From contig JAPOVQ010000011.1 of assembly GCA_026708035.1 (NCBI GenBank), forward strand, positions 1 to 64,000: a stretch of 64,000 nucleotides of DNA. The letters run 5' to 3'. The stretch comes from Chloroflexota bacterium. GTDB taxonomy: Bacteria; Chloroflexota; UBA11872. A program made the position numbers and the translations under genes. Within the stretch, counting starts at the first letter, position 1, and every line of letters begins with the position of its first letter. Of the stretch, positions 33,831-43,466 are shown one piece after another. The notes beneath the pieces were generated by a model, which worked only from the letters and a program-made list of their open reading frames with translations, was not told where the DNA came from and searched no databases.

Positions 33831-34142
33831 TTAGTCGTCGTCCGACGACTCCGGCGACGGCGACTTGCGCAAGGCGAACCGCGCCCGCCCGCCGCGTTCT
33901 TCAATCGTCAACGTGTGCCCGCTCAGCACGTCCGCCGCTTCGGCGTCCGCGGCCAGGATGGGCCGGTTGTCGAAGGTCACCGTCTTGTCGCCGTCCAGCA
34001 GCTCGTCAGTCTCGAGACGCACATCCAGCTCGCCGGCGGCGTTGCGAAAGGCATGCGCGCGGATGACGCGGTTCTCGGCAAGCGCCGCGTCGTCGACGGC
34101 GGCGCGCAAGGCGAGAGCGGCCTGATGCGTGACGACAAGCAT
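33831..34142 (-). CDS. IscA/HesB-fold-like small protein without cysteines
   Basis: The product is 103 residues from ATG 34142. The strand pattern and phrases such as LLDGDKTVTFDNRPIL and LSGHTLTIEE resemble HesB/IscA-like domains, but none of the cluster-binding Cys residues are present. It probably keeps the fold without iron-sulfur function. It converges with the thioredoxin gene and is divergent from the EEP hydrolase. Confidence 0.6.
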   Translation of the reverse strand: MLVVTHQAALALRAAVDDAALAENRVIRAHAFRNAAGELDVRLETDELLDGDKTVTFDNRPILAADAEAADVLSGHTLTIEERGGRARFALRKSPSPESSDDD

Positions 34143-34195
34143 GGTTGGCTTGCACGGTACCGCAGGCTTAGCGCTGAGCCTCATGGGAGCCGACC

Positions 34196-34963
34196 GTGCG
34201 TGTGATGACGGCCAACGTTCGCAACGCCGACCGCGTCGATGACGGCCATTCCTGGGAGAGCCGAAAGGATGTCTGCGCGCGCGTGATCGCTGCATGCGCC
34301 CCCGATGTCCTTGGGGTTCAGGAAGCGACCATCGAGCAAGTCGAGTGGATCGCGGCCGCGCTGCCGAAGCATGCCTGGCACGGGCTGCGCCAGGACCCGC
34401 ATGGGCATCCCCGCAACGCCGTCTTTATGCATCAATCCGTCACGCTCGTCGATCGGGGCGGCTACTGGCTGTCGCCGACGCCGCACGTGACCGGGTCGAC
34501 GGGCTGGGGCGCCAAGTACGCCCGCCACGTCAACTGGCTGGTGCTGGCGGACTCGGGCGGCACGGAATGGCGGGTGAGCAACACCCACCTCGACCACGTG
34601 AGCGAGCGTGCGCGGTCAGGCGCGGCGGGGCTGCTCGCCGAGGACGCCGCCGCCTGGCCGGATGAGACGCCGCAGGTGCTTATGGGCGATTTCAACGCCG
34701 GCGCCGGCAGCGCGCCGGTGACCGCGCTGGAACAGGTCGGTTGGCGCGACGCCTGGGCGGTCGCAAACCCCGACCAGCCGGACCCGGGCCCCACGCGTCA
34801 CGGATTTGGTCAGGAGGCCGCGGCCCATCCGCAGCGCATCGACTGGATCATGGTCCGGGGCCCGGTGCACGTGCGCGTCCTCCACCTCGTGCGCGACCGG
34901 CCTGACGGCGTGTGGCCCTCGGACCACTATTTCATGTGGGCCGACGTCGAGGCGCCGGCTTAG
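34196..34963 (+). CDS. Endonuclease/exonuclease/phosphatase family protein
   Basis: The product is 255 residues from GTG 34196. EEP-family motifs are present: MTANVRN at the start, LGVQEA (metal Glu), NTHLDH, MGDFNA (Asn/Asp pair) and WPSDHYFM (catalytic His). The fold hydrolyses phosphodiesters or phosphomonoesters, and the substrate is unknown. No signal peptide is visible, so it is probably cytoplasmic. It overlaps the convergent oxidoreductase gene by 4 bases. Confidence 0.85.
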   Translation: MRVMTANVRNADRVDDGHSWESRKDVCARVIAACAPDVLGVQEATIEQVEWIAAALPKHAWHGLRQDPHGHPRNAVFMHQSVTLVDRGGYWLSPTPHVTGSTGWGAKYARHVNWLVLADSGGTEWRVSNTHLDHVSERARSGAAGLLAEDAAAWPDETPQVLMGDFNAGAGSAPVTALEQVGWRDAWAVANPDQPDPGPTRHGFGQEAAAHPQRIDWIMVRGPVHVRVLHLVRDRPDGVWPSDHYFMWADVEAPA

Positions 34964-36033
34964 TCGTACAGCTCGCTGACCGCGACGACGCTTCCCCCGT
35001 CAGCCGCCGAGCGATACGCGGCGTCCAGCAGCTCCACGCTCCGTAGGCCGATCGTGCCCGGCGATCCATTCGGCGCACGCCCCAGGCACACGTCGACCAG
35101 GTTGGCCGCCGTTGTGAAGCGCGGGTAGGTGTCGTCCGCATCGGGAATGCTCACGATCTCGGTGGGACCGTCGTGGCGGGTGATCGTCAGGTGGCCCTTG
35201 ATGGCGTCGAGCAGGACATAGCCGTTCTCGCAGTAGACGCGCACGTCCAGCTGGCCGGCGTCGCCGGTCGGCATGTTGCCGGTGCCGGACACCACGCCCA
35301 CGGCGCCGCCCTCGAACTGGACGCTCATCGCGTCGACCAGGTCCAACGGCACGTCGTAGTTGTTCATCACCGCGGACACCCGTTCGGCGCGCAGCCCCGA
35401 GATGAAGAACATCAGGCCCGACGAGTGGGTGATCTGCAGGTGGCCCTCGCCGCCGCCTGACACGCGAGGATCGTTGTAGACCGCGTCGGGACCAACGACC
35501 TTCCAGTCGAACACCGGGCGGTAGGCCTCGGCGTTGCCGCGCAGGAACTCGATGATCATCGAGGCGTAGGCGTTCACCACGTGCTGCGGCTCGCCAAGCT
35601 CGCCGCCGGTGATGACCTCGCGGGCGCGCTGGGCGGTGCGTGTGAAGTGCCAGGGATAGCCGATGATCAGCTCCCGTTCGGCCGCGGCGGCCCGGTCGAC
35701 CAGGTCGCGGGCATCGGTGGCGGTGAGCGTCATGGGTTTCTCGAGCATCACGTGCCGCCCCGCGTCGAGGCAGGCCGCAGCGACCACGTGGTGCGCCGCA
35801 TGGGCCACGGCAACGATCACGCCGTCAAGCTCTTCCTCGGCGAGCAGATCGTTGACGTTGGAATAGGTGGCGGGTCTCGGAAACGCCTCGGCTGCCTTTT
35901 GGAGGCGCTCGGGATTCGCGTCGCAGATGGCGACGAGGTCGGCCAGCGGGTTCTCCCGCAAGCCGGGAATGTGGGTATAGGTTGACCACCAGCCGGTGCC
36001 AATGACGGCAATGCGGGCACGCTCGCTTGACAT
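34960..36033 (-). CDS. Gfo/Idh/MocA-family oxidoreductase
   Basis: The product is 357 residues. An N-terminal Rossmann domain (IAVIGTGWWSTYTHIPG, then AICDANPERLQKAAE) and EKPMTLTATDARDL are typical of NAD(P)-dependent sugar and cyclitol dehydrogenases, where the Lys of EKP is catalytic. The C-terminal alpha/beta domain binds substrate, which cannot be predicted. Confidence 0.9.
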   Translation of the reverse strand: MSSERARIAVIGTGWWSTYTHIPGLRENPLADLVAICDANPERLQKAAEAFPRPATYSNVNDLLAEEELDGVIVAVAHAAHHVVAAACLDAGRHVMLEKPMTLTATDARDLVDRAAAAERELIIGYPWHFTRTAQRAREVITGGELGEPQHVVNAYASMIIEFLRGNAEAYRPVFDWKVVGPDAVYNDPRVSGGGEGHLQITHSSGLMFFISGLRAERVSAVMNNYDVPLDLVDAMSVQFEGGAVGVVSGTGNMPTGDAGQLDVRVYCENGYVLLDAIKGHLTITRHDGPTEIVSIPDADDTYPRFTTAANLVDVCLGRAPNGSPGTIGLRSVELLDAAYRSAADGGSVVAVSELYD

Positions 36034-36094
36034 GCTCAGGCCCTCGAAACGGTTATCTGAGTCGCATCGTACGCCGCGCGGCAGCCGACTTCAG

Positions 36095-36120
36095 TAGGGG
36101 CGACGCATGCGTCGCCCCTA
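36095..36120. terminator. Perfect 26-bp palindrome at a gene end
   Basis: The half TAGGGGCGACGCA is followed directly by its exact complement, ending on the stop codon of the AttH/CrtC-like gene. A GC-rich hairpin at this place would suit transcription termination, but there is no U-tract. The TAGGGGCG...CGCCCCTA style recurs near 62.31-62.38 kb, so it may be a dispersed repeat. Confidence 0.55.
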
Positions 36121-37224
36121 CGAGGCCTTGCCCGCGCACGCACGGGCAAGGCTGCGCTCCGCGGACACCCCCGAAACGCCGGGGGCTTTCGCATAGCCCG
36201 TGAGCTCGACGTAGCCGTAGCCCACGGTCCGGCCATTCTCAATTATGTCAACCAATCCTTCCCAGTAGATGTTGCCCGTGCTGTGCCGCGTGTCGAGCTC
36301 CTGGTCGGCCACCACGGGCTGTACCAGCACGTCCAGGCCCAGGACCGGAATCAGCACCCGCCAGGCCGCGGGGTAGGTGGTCCTGGTTCTGGGACTCATC
36401 CAAATGGCGAGCGGAATCGCGGTGAAGTCGTCGCCGGTCAGATGCAGCGGGGGGCCCCGGCCGCTGAGGGTGGCATAGGCCAGCACAATCCGGCGGCGCT
36501 CGTCCCAAAGCTCGGTGAGCATGAGATCGCGGCCGTCGTCGAATCGCAGGCTCATCCAGTCCCACCCGCCCGTGCTCACGGAGATGAAGTCGCCCCATTG
36601 ATGGTCGAACCAGGCGGTCCCGCTGACGCCCACCTCGCCGCCTGCGTCGACAAATCGGCCGGTCACGCGCATCCGCGGATAGGAGTAGTAGTAGCTCCAG
36701 CCCAGCGGGCCGAAGTCGAGCAGGCCATCGTGGTGCTCGACGGCCGGGTACGCGGGATCGAATTCGAGGCTCACGGCGTAGCCGGGCATGTCGGCGTCCA
36801 CGGTGAAGCGGTCGCCGTCGAAGGCGAGCCGCCAGCCGTCGACGCACAGGTCCAGGTCGTCGGGCGGCCCCTTGCTCGGGCCAAGGGCGGTGCGCTCGTC
36901 GAAGACCACGCGCTCGCCGGCGGGATCCGTAATTGCGAAGTGCGCCGCGTAGGCCGGGGGACCGCTGCCGCGCACCGCCTGAAAGATGACGAATTCGAAG
37001 CCCAAGTCGCGGCGGTCGCCCGTGGTCAACCGGCCGGTGAAGTACCACCACTCGCTCAGGTTGTCGTGCGGCGCCTCGTCGGCGGGCAGGTCGATGGGCG
37101 GGAAGGTGCGCTCGTGGGGGCTTGGCGTCGGCGCGGGCGCGAGTGGCGTCACGGCCTCGCCGCAGGCGGCGGTGAGCATGACCACGACCACGGCCAGACC
37201 AACCAGACGCAGGCGTCGCATCAT
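36118..37224 (-). CDS. AttH/CrtC-like (lipocalin-like hydrolase) lipoprotein
   Basis: The product is 368 residues from ATG 37224. It has a signal peptide with lipobox MLTAAC and a Pro-rich linker. A two-part beta-barrel region has DNLSEWWYFTGRL, the signature of the AttH/carotenoid 1,2-hydratase family, later TAWFDHQWGDF and WDWMSLRF. Members act on lipids or are of unknown function. The start overlaps the end of the MMPL gene (ATGATG), so export of a lipid-like compound by MMPL and its processing by this protein may be linked. That link is inference. Confidence 0.8.
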   Translation of the reverse strand: MMRRLRLVGLAVVVVMLTAACGEAVTPLAPAPTPSPHERTFPPIDLPADEAPHDNLSEWWYFTGRLTTGDRRDLGFEFVIFQAVRGSGPPAYAAHFAITDPAGERVVFDERTALGPSKGPPDDLDLCVDGWRLAFDGDRFTVDADMPGYAVSLEFDPAYPAVEHHDGLLDFGPLGWSYYYSYPRMRVTGRFVDAGGEVGVSGTAWFDHQWGDFISVSTGGWDWMSLRFDDGRDLMLTELWDERRRIVLAYATLSGRGPPLHLTGDDFTAIPLAIWMSPRTRTTYPAAWRVLIPVLGLDVLVQPVVADQELDTRHSTGNIYWEGLVDIIENGRTVGYGYVELTGYAKAPGVSGVSAERSLARACAGKAS

Positions 37225-39422
37225 CGTGGAAAGAGCCTTGGCGGCTCGAACAGCCAGGCCGGCGCCCACCAGTTCCAACGTCCCAGCAGCCGCATGGTGG
37301 AGGGCACCAGCAGCGAGCGCACGATGGTGGCGTCGACGAACACGGCAACCGCGGCGCCTAGTCCGATGGCCTTGACCAGCACCACATCGGCGCTGGTGAA
37401 TGCCAGGCTCACCACGATCACAACCAGCGCCGCATTGGTGATCACCCGACCGCTGCGCGCCAGGCCCTGCGCGACGCTATCCGCGTTGCCCAGCCCGGCG
37501 TCGCGGGCTTCCTTGATGCGCGACAGTAGGAAGACCTCGTAGTCCATGCTCAGCCCGAAGAGCACGGCGAACAGGATGATCGGCGCCGTTGACTCGATGA
37601 AGCCCAACGGCTCGAAACGCAGCACGTTCTCGAGCCAGCCGTCTTGGAACACGAGCACCAGCGCGCCGAAGCTCGCGAGCAGGCTGAGGACGTTCATCAC
37701 CACCGCCTTTAGCGGCAGCACCACCGAGCGGAATTGCGCGACGAGCGCCACATAAGTCACAAGCAGGATTAACCCGACCGCCCGCGGGAAGTCTCCATAG
37801 AGTCGATCGACAAAATCGCCCAGGCTGGCCGCTCCGCCGCCGACGAGCGCATCCAGCCCGTTGGCGTCGCGGTAGCCCCGGATGGCGTGCACGAGCTCTC
37901 GCGCCTCGTCCGAAGTTGCCGACGCCCGCGGCTCCACGACCATCAAGACGGTCCGATCGTTGGTCAGCCCCTCGACGGTGGCGGCGCCGAAGGCGTCCGG
38001 GATTGCCGTGGGGTCGCGGTAGAGCAACTGGTATTGCTCCAGGGTGATGCGCGGATCGATGGTCACGTGGCTGTAGACCCGCGCCACGCGCGGATCGGCG
38101 AGGAGGGCCTGCCCCAGGGCGTGCATGCGGGCAATCGAGTCTGGTGCCAGGACTGGCGCATTCAGCCGGGTCACGACGGCGAGCGGAGCGGGCTGGCCGT
38201 GTCCGAACTCCTCGCTCATGGCGTCGTAGGCCGCGCGGGCCGGGCTGTTCGATCCCAGGACCGAGGCGTCGGCGCCGCGGATGCGCACGTGGAGAAACGG
38301 CACGCCGAGCAAAATCAAGAGCGCGCTCACGGCCAGGAACACCGGCAGCGGCCGCCGCATGACCGCGTGCGCCAGGCGCGTCCATCCGTCGCGAATCCTG
38401 AGTCGCGGGCTCGGCACCGCCCAGCGGTTCACGTTGGGTCCCAGCTCGGCCAGGATTGCCGGGACCAGCGTCAGCGCGGCCGCGACGGCAATGAACACCG
38501 CGATGGCGCCGCCGATGCCGATGGACCGCAGCATCATGAACTCGAAGACGCTGAGGGACGCCAGGCCGACCAGCACCGCGAGCCCCGAATACACCACCGC
38601 CCGCCCGGCCGTCCGCATGGTCTCCTTGACGGCGTCGTCGACCTCCCGTCCCCGCCGTAGCTCCTCGCGAAACCGGCTCACGAGAAACAGCGAGTAGTCG
38701 GCGCCGAGCCCCAGCCCGACCAGGGTGACGACGTTGAGGGCAAACACCGAGAAGTCCGTCACCTGGCCCACCACCCAGACGGCGGCCAACCCGAGGACGA
38801 CGGTGGCGCCGCCGGCAACCAGCGGAATCGCCGCCGCCACAATCGAGCCGAATACGAGGATCAGCACCACCAGGGCGAAGGGGCCGCCGATGAGCTCCGC
38901 GCGGCGCAGGTCGCCCTCGCTCAGGGTCTGGATGTCGCTGTAGAACACGGCGGAACCGGCCACGTGCGTTTCCAGCTCGGGGGTCGCCACCAGCTCACGA
39001 ATCGTGGGCACGAGGTGGTGCGCATCCTCGATGTCCAAGCTGATGAACACGGTGGCGTAGCCCGCGCGTCCGCTGGGCGCGATCTGGGTGAAGTTCTGCC
39101 AGTGGGGAATCACGGCCACCACTTCGGGGAGCGCCGCCAGCGGCTCGAGGGCGGCCGCGGCCGCACTGATGAAGCGAGAGTCGGTGGCGTCAAGCTCGTC
39201 GCTGCGAAAGAGAACCTCGATTGGCGTGCCGGGGTTGTCGAGGTCGTTGGACAGACGCTCGAGCGCCAGCTCCGCTTCGAGTCCCGGCGCCGAGAACCCT
39301 CCCGCGCGGAGGACCGATCCCACCTGCGTCGCGGCGACCAGCGCAACCGCCGCGAGAACGATCCATAGCCCGATGACCACCCGGCGCCGGGCGATCACCC
39401 ACGACGCAAGGGTGTCCAGCAT
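37221..39422 (-). CDS. MMPL-family RND transporter
   Basis: The product is 733 residues. The topology is one helix, a large outside loop (about residues 40-165), five to six helices, a second outside loop (about 370-520), and another helix bundle. Typical motifs are GLGADYSLFLVSRFREE and GLSMDYEVFLLSRIKEA near the start of each bundle's core. MMPL proteins export lipids or drugs using the proton gradient. It is coupled to the downstream lipoprotein gene. Confidence 0.9.
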   Translation of the reverse strand: MLDTLASWVIARRRVVIGLWIVLAAVALVAATQVGSVLRAGGFSAPGLEAELALERLSNDLDNPGTPIEVLFRSDELDATDSRFISAAAAALEPLAALPEVVAVIPHWQNFTQIAPSGRAGYATVFISLDIEDAHHLVPTIRELVATPELETHVAGSAVFYSDIQTLSEGDLRRAELIGGPFALVVLILVFGSIVAAAIPLVAGGATVVLGLAAVWVVGQVTDFSVFALNVVTLVGLGLGADYSLFLVSRFREELRRGREVDDAVKETMRTAGRAVVYSGLAVLVGLASLSVFEFMMLRSIGIGGAIAVFIAVAAALTLVPAILAELGPNVNRWAVPSPRLRIRDGWTRLAHAVMRRPLPVFLAVSALLILLGVPFLHVRIRGADASVLGSNSPARAAYDAMSEEFGHGQPAPLAVVTRLNAPVLAPDSIARMHALGQALLADPRVARVYSHVTIDPRITLEQYQLLYRDPTAIPDAFGAATVEGLTNDRTVLMVVEPRASATSDEARELVHAIRGYRDANGLDALVGGGAASLGDFVDRLYGDFPRAVGLILLVTYVALVAQFRSVVLPLKAVVMNVLSLLASFGALVLVFQDGWLENVLRFEPLGFIESTAPIILFAVLFGLSMDYEVFLLSRIKEARDAGLGNADSVAQGLARSGRVITNAALVVIVVSLAFTSADVVLVKAIGLGAAVAVFVDATIVRSLLVPSTMRLLGRWNWWAPAWLFEPPRLFPR

Positions 39423-39733
39423 TTAGCGCATGTGGGCCGTGGCGCCCGAGACTGGGTCGTCCATCACCCGAGCATCCACATCGACCGCCCGTTACGGCAA
39501 GACGGATTTGACGAGTTCGGCCGGCCGGCGGCAACAACCCGACGGCGCGGCGACGCCCGGACGCTCACGACAGAGCCACGAAACTCGCCACCGCCGACGC
39601 CACCGGTCGGGCAGTCGCGGCTTGGGACGTACGCTCTGGTGGCTCGAAGTCTCGGAGCACTTGCGTCAACGACCCGCGCCCCGGCAGTCCGCGCGACCTG
39701 CTGAACCGCCAATACGTCATCGTCATCGCCGCC
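39423..39733. other. Divergent promoter region, MMPL and MFS
   Basis: This 311-base region lies between the divergent transporter genes. The MFS frame is open through much of it without an ATG or GTG, so its real start could be a few codons upstream at CTG CTG AAC. No clear promoter or operator is seen. Confidence 0.35.
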
Positions 39734-40864
39734 ATGGCGATCGGCGTAGCGGGCTGGCTGCCGGTCAACAACTTCCTCTCGCTCTTCGTGCGGGATGAGC
39801 TTGGCGGCGACATGCTGGGCGCCGCCGCGCTGCTGATCGCCATTCAAGGCGGGACGGCAACGCTCGGACTCGCCAGTGGGCTGTGGATGCATCGGTTCGG
39901 CAGCCGCTGGACTTACGCACTGGGACTGGCCGGCATGACGGCGTTCCTGGTGGTGATGACCGTTTCGTCCGTCGCCGCCGCGGTACTGGTCGCCGCGCCG
40001 TTTCTGGGCGTGGCGCTGGCCCTGCACTGGGCGGGATCGCAAACCTACGTGCTGGAGGTGGCGCCTCCGGCCCGCCGGGGGCTTGCCACCGGGATCATGA
40101 GCTTCGCCATCATCGCCGCGCCGGGCATCGCCGGCATCGCCTTTGGGCAAATCGCCGAGAGCGCCGGGCTTCGGGCCATGACCGGCGCCGCCGGCGGGAT
40201 GATCGGCGCGGCGCTGCTCCTCGTGGCGCTCTTCCTGCCGTCCAGCACGCGTCGTCAACGCGGTCCCAGCCGCTCCGCCGGCGACATATTTCACGCCCTG
40301 CGCACCGTTCCGGCTCTCGCCATGGTGGCGGCTCGGTCGGGAACCACCGTCTCCTTCGGCGTGGTCGTGTTGCTGACGGGTCCCAAGCTGGTGGCCGCCG
40401 GCGGCGACCTGCGCTCGGTTGGGCTGTTCACGCTCGTCAGCGCGCTGGGCGGAGCGGTCGCGCAAATCGGGATCGGCCGACTCTCCGACGCCATCGGGCG
40501 GACGACCATATTCGCGCTATCGCTGGTCGTCGGCGCCGGTGCGGCCGTCGGCTTTGCGCTGGCCGACGACGTGGTGGCGTTGCTCACGCTCTCGGGCGTG
40601 ATCTACCTCGCGTTCGGGACGCACCAAACCGTGCTCCCGGCGATCGCCGGCGACATCTCACGCCCCGGTCAGGTGGGCACCATGATGACTCTTCAAACCA
40701 GCGCATTCGCGCTCGGCATGATGTTCGGCGCGGGCGCCACGGCGGCTTTGGCGTCCACGGCGCCCGACGCGGCGTTCTACGTCGGCGCCGGCGGCATGGG
40801 CATCGCGCTGGCGGTGACGCCCTGGCTGCGACCCAGGCCTACAGGTGCATCACCACCATTTTGA
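39734..40864 (+). CDS. MFS transporter
   Basis: The product is 376 residues with about eleven to twelve hydrophobic segments in two halves. The loop between helices 2 and 3 reads GLWMHRFGSRWTY, and the second half has GIGRLSDAIGRTTIF, both MFS signature loops. The substrate is unknown. The annotated ATG may cut the first helix short, because a good protein-like stretch (LLNRQYVIVIAA) precedes it. It overlaps the convergent aldehyde dehydrogenase gene by 26 bases. Confidence 0.83.
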   Translation: MAIGVAGWLPVNNFLSLFVRDELGGDMLGAAALLIAIQGGTATLGLASGLWMHRFGSRWTYALGLAGMTAFLVVMTVSSVAAAVLVAAPFLGVALALHWAGSQTYVLEVAPPARRGLATGIMSFAIIAAPGIAGIAFGQIAESAGLRAMTGAAGGMIGAALLLVALFLPSSTRRQRGPSRSAGDIFHALRTVPALAMVAARSGTTVSFGVVVLLTGPKLVAAGGDLRSVGLFTLVSALGGAVAQIGIGRLSDAIGRTTIFALSLVVGAGAAVGFALADDVVALLTLSGVIYLAFGTHQTVLPAIAGDISRPGQVGTMMTLQTSAFALGMMFGAGATAALASTAPDAAFYVGAGGMGIALAVTPWLRPRPTGASPPF

Positions 40865-42251
40865 GCTCGGTCATCTCCTCGACGGCGTACTTCGGGCCTT
40901 CCTTGCCGAGGCCGCTGTCCTTCACGCCGCCGTAGGGCATGAGGTCGGTGCGCCACTGGGTTCCCCAGTTGATGTGGATGTTGCCCGAGTCCACGTCGCG
41001 GATGAAGCGCATGGCCGAGTCCAGGCTCTCGGTAAAGATCGAGGCGCTGAGGCCGTAGTTGGAGTCGTTGGAGATCGCGATGGCTTCCTCGATGTCCGCC
41101 ACGCGGGTGACGCCAACGGCGGGACCGAACAGCTCGTCGCAGGAGAGCCGCATGTCCGGCGAGACGTTGGTCACCAGCGTCGGCTGGAACATCTGACCGT
41201 CGCGGCCACCGCCCACGAGCACCTCGGCGCCGCCAGCCTGGGCCTCGTCGATCCACTCGCCAACGCGCACGGCGTCGCTCTCACGAATCATCGGACCCAT
41301 GCCCGTGGCTTCGTTGAGCGGGTCGCCGGTGGCGATGGCTTCGACCTTGGGCTTGAGCGCGTCGATGAGATCGCCGTAGACCGAGCCGGTCGCCAGCAGG
41401 CGCTGGGTGGAGATGCAGACCTGGCCCGCGTTCGCGAAGGCCGTCTGCGGCAGGACTTCCGCCACCTTGTCGAGGTCGGCGTCGGGCATCACGATCGCCG
41501 CCGAGTTCGACCCCAGCTCCATGGTGACCTTCTTGATGCCGGCCGCCTTGCAGATTCGCTCACCGATGTCGCGGCTGCCCGTGAACGTGACCTTGCGCAC
41601 GCGCGGGTCGGACACCAACGCGTCGCCGATCTCCGAGCCCGGACCCGTGACGATGTGCACGGCCTCTTCCGGAACGCCCGCCTCGAGCAGCAGCTCGATC
41701 ACGCGCACGCCCATCAGCGGCGTGTCAGTGGCCGGCTTGACGACCACGGCATTGCCCGCCGCAATCGCGGGGCCGACTTTGTGACAGACGAGGTGCAGCG
41801 GGAAGTTGAACGGACACACCGCCGCCACGACGCCGCATGGCACGCGCACGGTGAAGCCGAATTTGTCCTTCACGCCCGGGCCGCCGTCGAGCGGGATGAC
41901 CTCGGCGCCGAGCCGCTTGGCCTCCTCGGCCGACAGGTACAGGATCTCGGCGGCGCGGGAGACCTCGAAGCGCGCCTCCGAGATGATCTTGCCCTCTTCC
42001 TGGGTGAGCATGCGCGCCAACGACTCCTGGTCACGCAGAATCAGGTCGCCTGCCCGATGCAGGATCTCGTAGCGCTCGAACCCCGTCAGCTTGGCCATGA
42101 CTTTGGCGCCGCGCTCCGCGCTCGCCAGCGCGCGGTCGACGTCCTCCGCCGAGCCGCGGGGCACGGTGTCTACCACCGACCCGTCGTACGGGTTCAGCAC
42201 GTCAATCGAGTCGCGACCATTCGTCCACTGACCCGCTACATACATCTTCAT
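40839..42251 (-). CDS. NAD(P)-dependent aldehyde dehydrogenase
   Basis: The product is 470 residues. The ALDH superfamily is clear: VCPFNFPLHLVCHKVGPAIA, FTGSRDIGERI (cofactor), catalytic Glu in TMELGSNSA and catalytic Cys in NAGQVCISTQR. The sequence resembles the lactaldehyde/phosphonoacetaldehyde/non-phosphorylating GAPDH-like branch, but the substrate is not certain. The following 275 bases to the ACIII operon should hold divergent promoters. Confidence 0.9.
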   Translation of the reverse strand: MKMYVAGQWTNGRDSIDVLNPYDGSVVDTVPRGSAEDVDRALASAERGAKVMAKLTGFERYEILHRAGDLILRDQESLARMLTQEEGKIISEARFEVSRAAEILYLSAEEAKRLGAEVIPLDGGPGVKDKFGFTVRVPCGVVAAVCPFNFPLHLVCHKVGPAIAAGNAVVVKPATDTPLMGVRVIELLLEAGVPEEAVHIVTGPGSEIGDALVSDPRVRKVTFTGSRDIGERICKAAGIKKVTMELGSNSAAIVMPDADLDKVAEVLPQTAFANAGQVCISTQRLLATGSVYGDLIDALKPKVEAIATGDPLNEATGMGPMIRESDAVRVGEWIDEAQAGGAEVLVGGGRDGQMFQPTLVTNVSPDMRLSCDELFGPAVGVTRVADIEEAIAISNDSNYGLSASIFTESLDSAMRFIRDVDSGNIHINWGTQWRTDLMPYGGVKDSGLGKEGPKYAVEEMTELKMVVMHL

Positions 42252-42526
42252 CAGGCGTCATCCCATGGCAATCGGATCCGATAGCGAATGGTGGCACATG
42301 TGAGGACCACGCGCCGCCCTCACGCGGACCCGGCGGGCGGTCGACTGCTTGCAGCCCGCCTGCATTTGTGAAACATTTTGCAAACGGTGCAGAACGCTAG
42401 GTTCAGGGCACTGATGTGGGCTCGCGCCGCATCTCCCGCACGCAGCTTCCTGAGCGACGCTCGCGTGCCGCTACGCACACCCATCGATAACTGCGCCGCT
42501 TGCGCGCGCTCGCATGAGGCGGTGGT

Positions 42527-42823
42527 GTGGAGCTAAGGGAGCTCACCGCGAGCGACTGGGCCCAGCTGACCGAGTTGAACGTGCATCTCTGGATTCTGGC
42601 GGCCGTGCTCATTGGAACCGGGCTGGTGTATGCGCTGGCCCATGCGCTGATTCCATCGCTGGTGCTCACCGGCGACATCGAGCCGCAGCACGGGCGCAAG
42701 ATGCGCGCGCCGCTCTACGCCGTCATGGCCGCCGGTCTCGGCGCCCTGACGGCCATCATCATCAAGGCCACGCTGCTGGCCCTCGACTTTCTCCCGACGT
42801 TGCTCCCGCGGCTGGCCATTTGA
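42527..42823 (+). CDS. Small two-helix membrane protein heading the ACIII operon
   Basis: The product is 98 residues from GTG 42527. There are two hydrophobic helices (about 20-45 and 65-95), a His in the first (YALAHAL), and a polar loop. It ends immediately before the pentaheme cytochrome gene, whose start follows its stop without a gap. It does not match a standard ActA-F subunit that I know, so it may be an accessory subunit of this complex. Confidence 0.6.
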   Translation: MELRELTASDWAQLTELNVHLWILAAVLIGTGLVYALAHALIPSLVLTGDIEPQHGRKMRAPLYAVMAAGLGALTAIIIKATLLALDFLPTLLPRLAI

Positions 42824-43453
42824 GTGTTGGATTCATTCCTGGCGCTCCTGCCGCGCCTCTCCCCCAAACAGTTGATCGTCATCAGCGGCCTCGGGGCCGT
42901 GCTGGGCGGTGGCGCCATTGCGCCGGTGATCCTGCTGATCGTGCTCGGGGCCATGGGTGGAACCATCACCGGACCGCCGGAGCAACCGATCGCTTTCGAT
43001 CACACCGTGCACGCCGGCAAGGCCGGCATCGCCTGCGAGTTCTGTCACCGCGGGATACCAGTCGTCGGAGACACGGCGACCGCGCTGGGGGCGCCGGTTT
43101 CCGCGGCGGCCACTATCCCGTCCGTGGAGCAGTGCATGTTCTGCCACTCAGTGGTCGCCACCGAGAGCCCCGAGGTGCAGAAGATTCGCGCCGCATGGGA
43201 GACCGGAACCCCCATCGAGTGGATTCGGGTGCACCGGCTGCCCGACCACGTGGACTTCGTGCACGACCCCCACATCCGCGCCCTGGCCGAGGCTCATCCG
43301 AGCTTCAGCACGGCGCAGATTTGCGCCACCTGTCACGGCGACGTTTCGTCCATGACCGAGGTCGAGCAGGTGCGGGCGCTCAACATGGGCGACTGCCAGG
43401 GCTGCCACCGCGAGAACAGCGCCCCGCTGGATTGCGCGGTATGTCACAAATGA
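42824..43453 (+). CDS. actA: ActA pentaheme cytochrome c of alternative complex III
   Basis: The product is 209 residues from GTG 42824. One N-terminal membrane anchor (about 18-45) precedes five CxxCH haem sites: CEFCH, CMFCH, CATCH, CQGCH and CAVCH. ActA is the multihaem subunit that takes electrons in menaquinol:cytochrome c oxidoreductase (alternative complex III), facing outside. Haem attachment would depend on the ccm genes downstream. Confidence 0.9.
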   Translation: MLDSFLALLPRLSPKQLIVISGLGAVLGGGAIAPVILLIVLGAMGGTITGPPEQPIAFDHTVHAGKAGIACEFCHRGIPVVGDTATALGAPVSAAATIPSVEQCMFCHSVVATESPEVQKIRAAWETGTPIEWIRVHRLPDHVDFVHDPHIRALAEAHPSFSTAQICATCHGDVSSMTEVEQVRALNMGDCQGCHRENSAPLDCAVCHK

Positions 43454-43466
43454 TCGGGGCCAGGCG

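Noticed and set aside
36283-37542. 419-codon plus-strand frame across the AttH/CrtC-like gene
   Set aside because: It lies antisense to an intact lipoprotein gene and to the end of the MMPL gene, and has no recognisable domain.
40845-42284. 479-codon open frame antisense to the aldehyde dehydrogenase gene
   Set aside because: The product is His/Arg/Gly/Val-rich with no domain. The minus-strand ALDH has all catalytic motifs, so this is a high-GC shadow.
42366-42390. CRP/FNR-like site upstream of the ACIII operon
   Set aside because: TTGTGA is present, but the second half (TTGCAAA) departs from the palindrome, so one half-site match is not enough.
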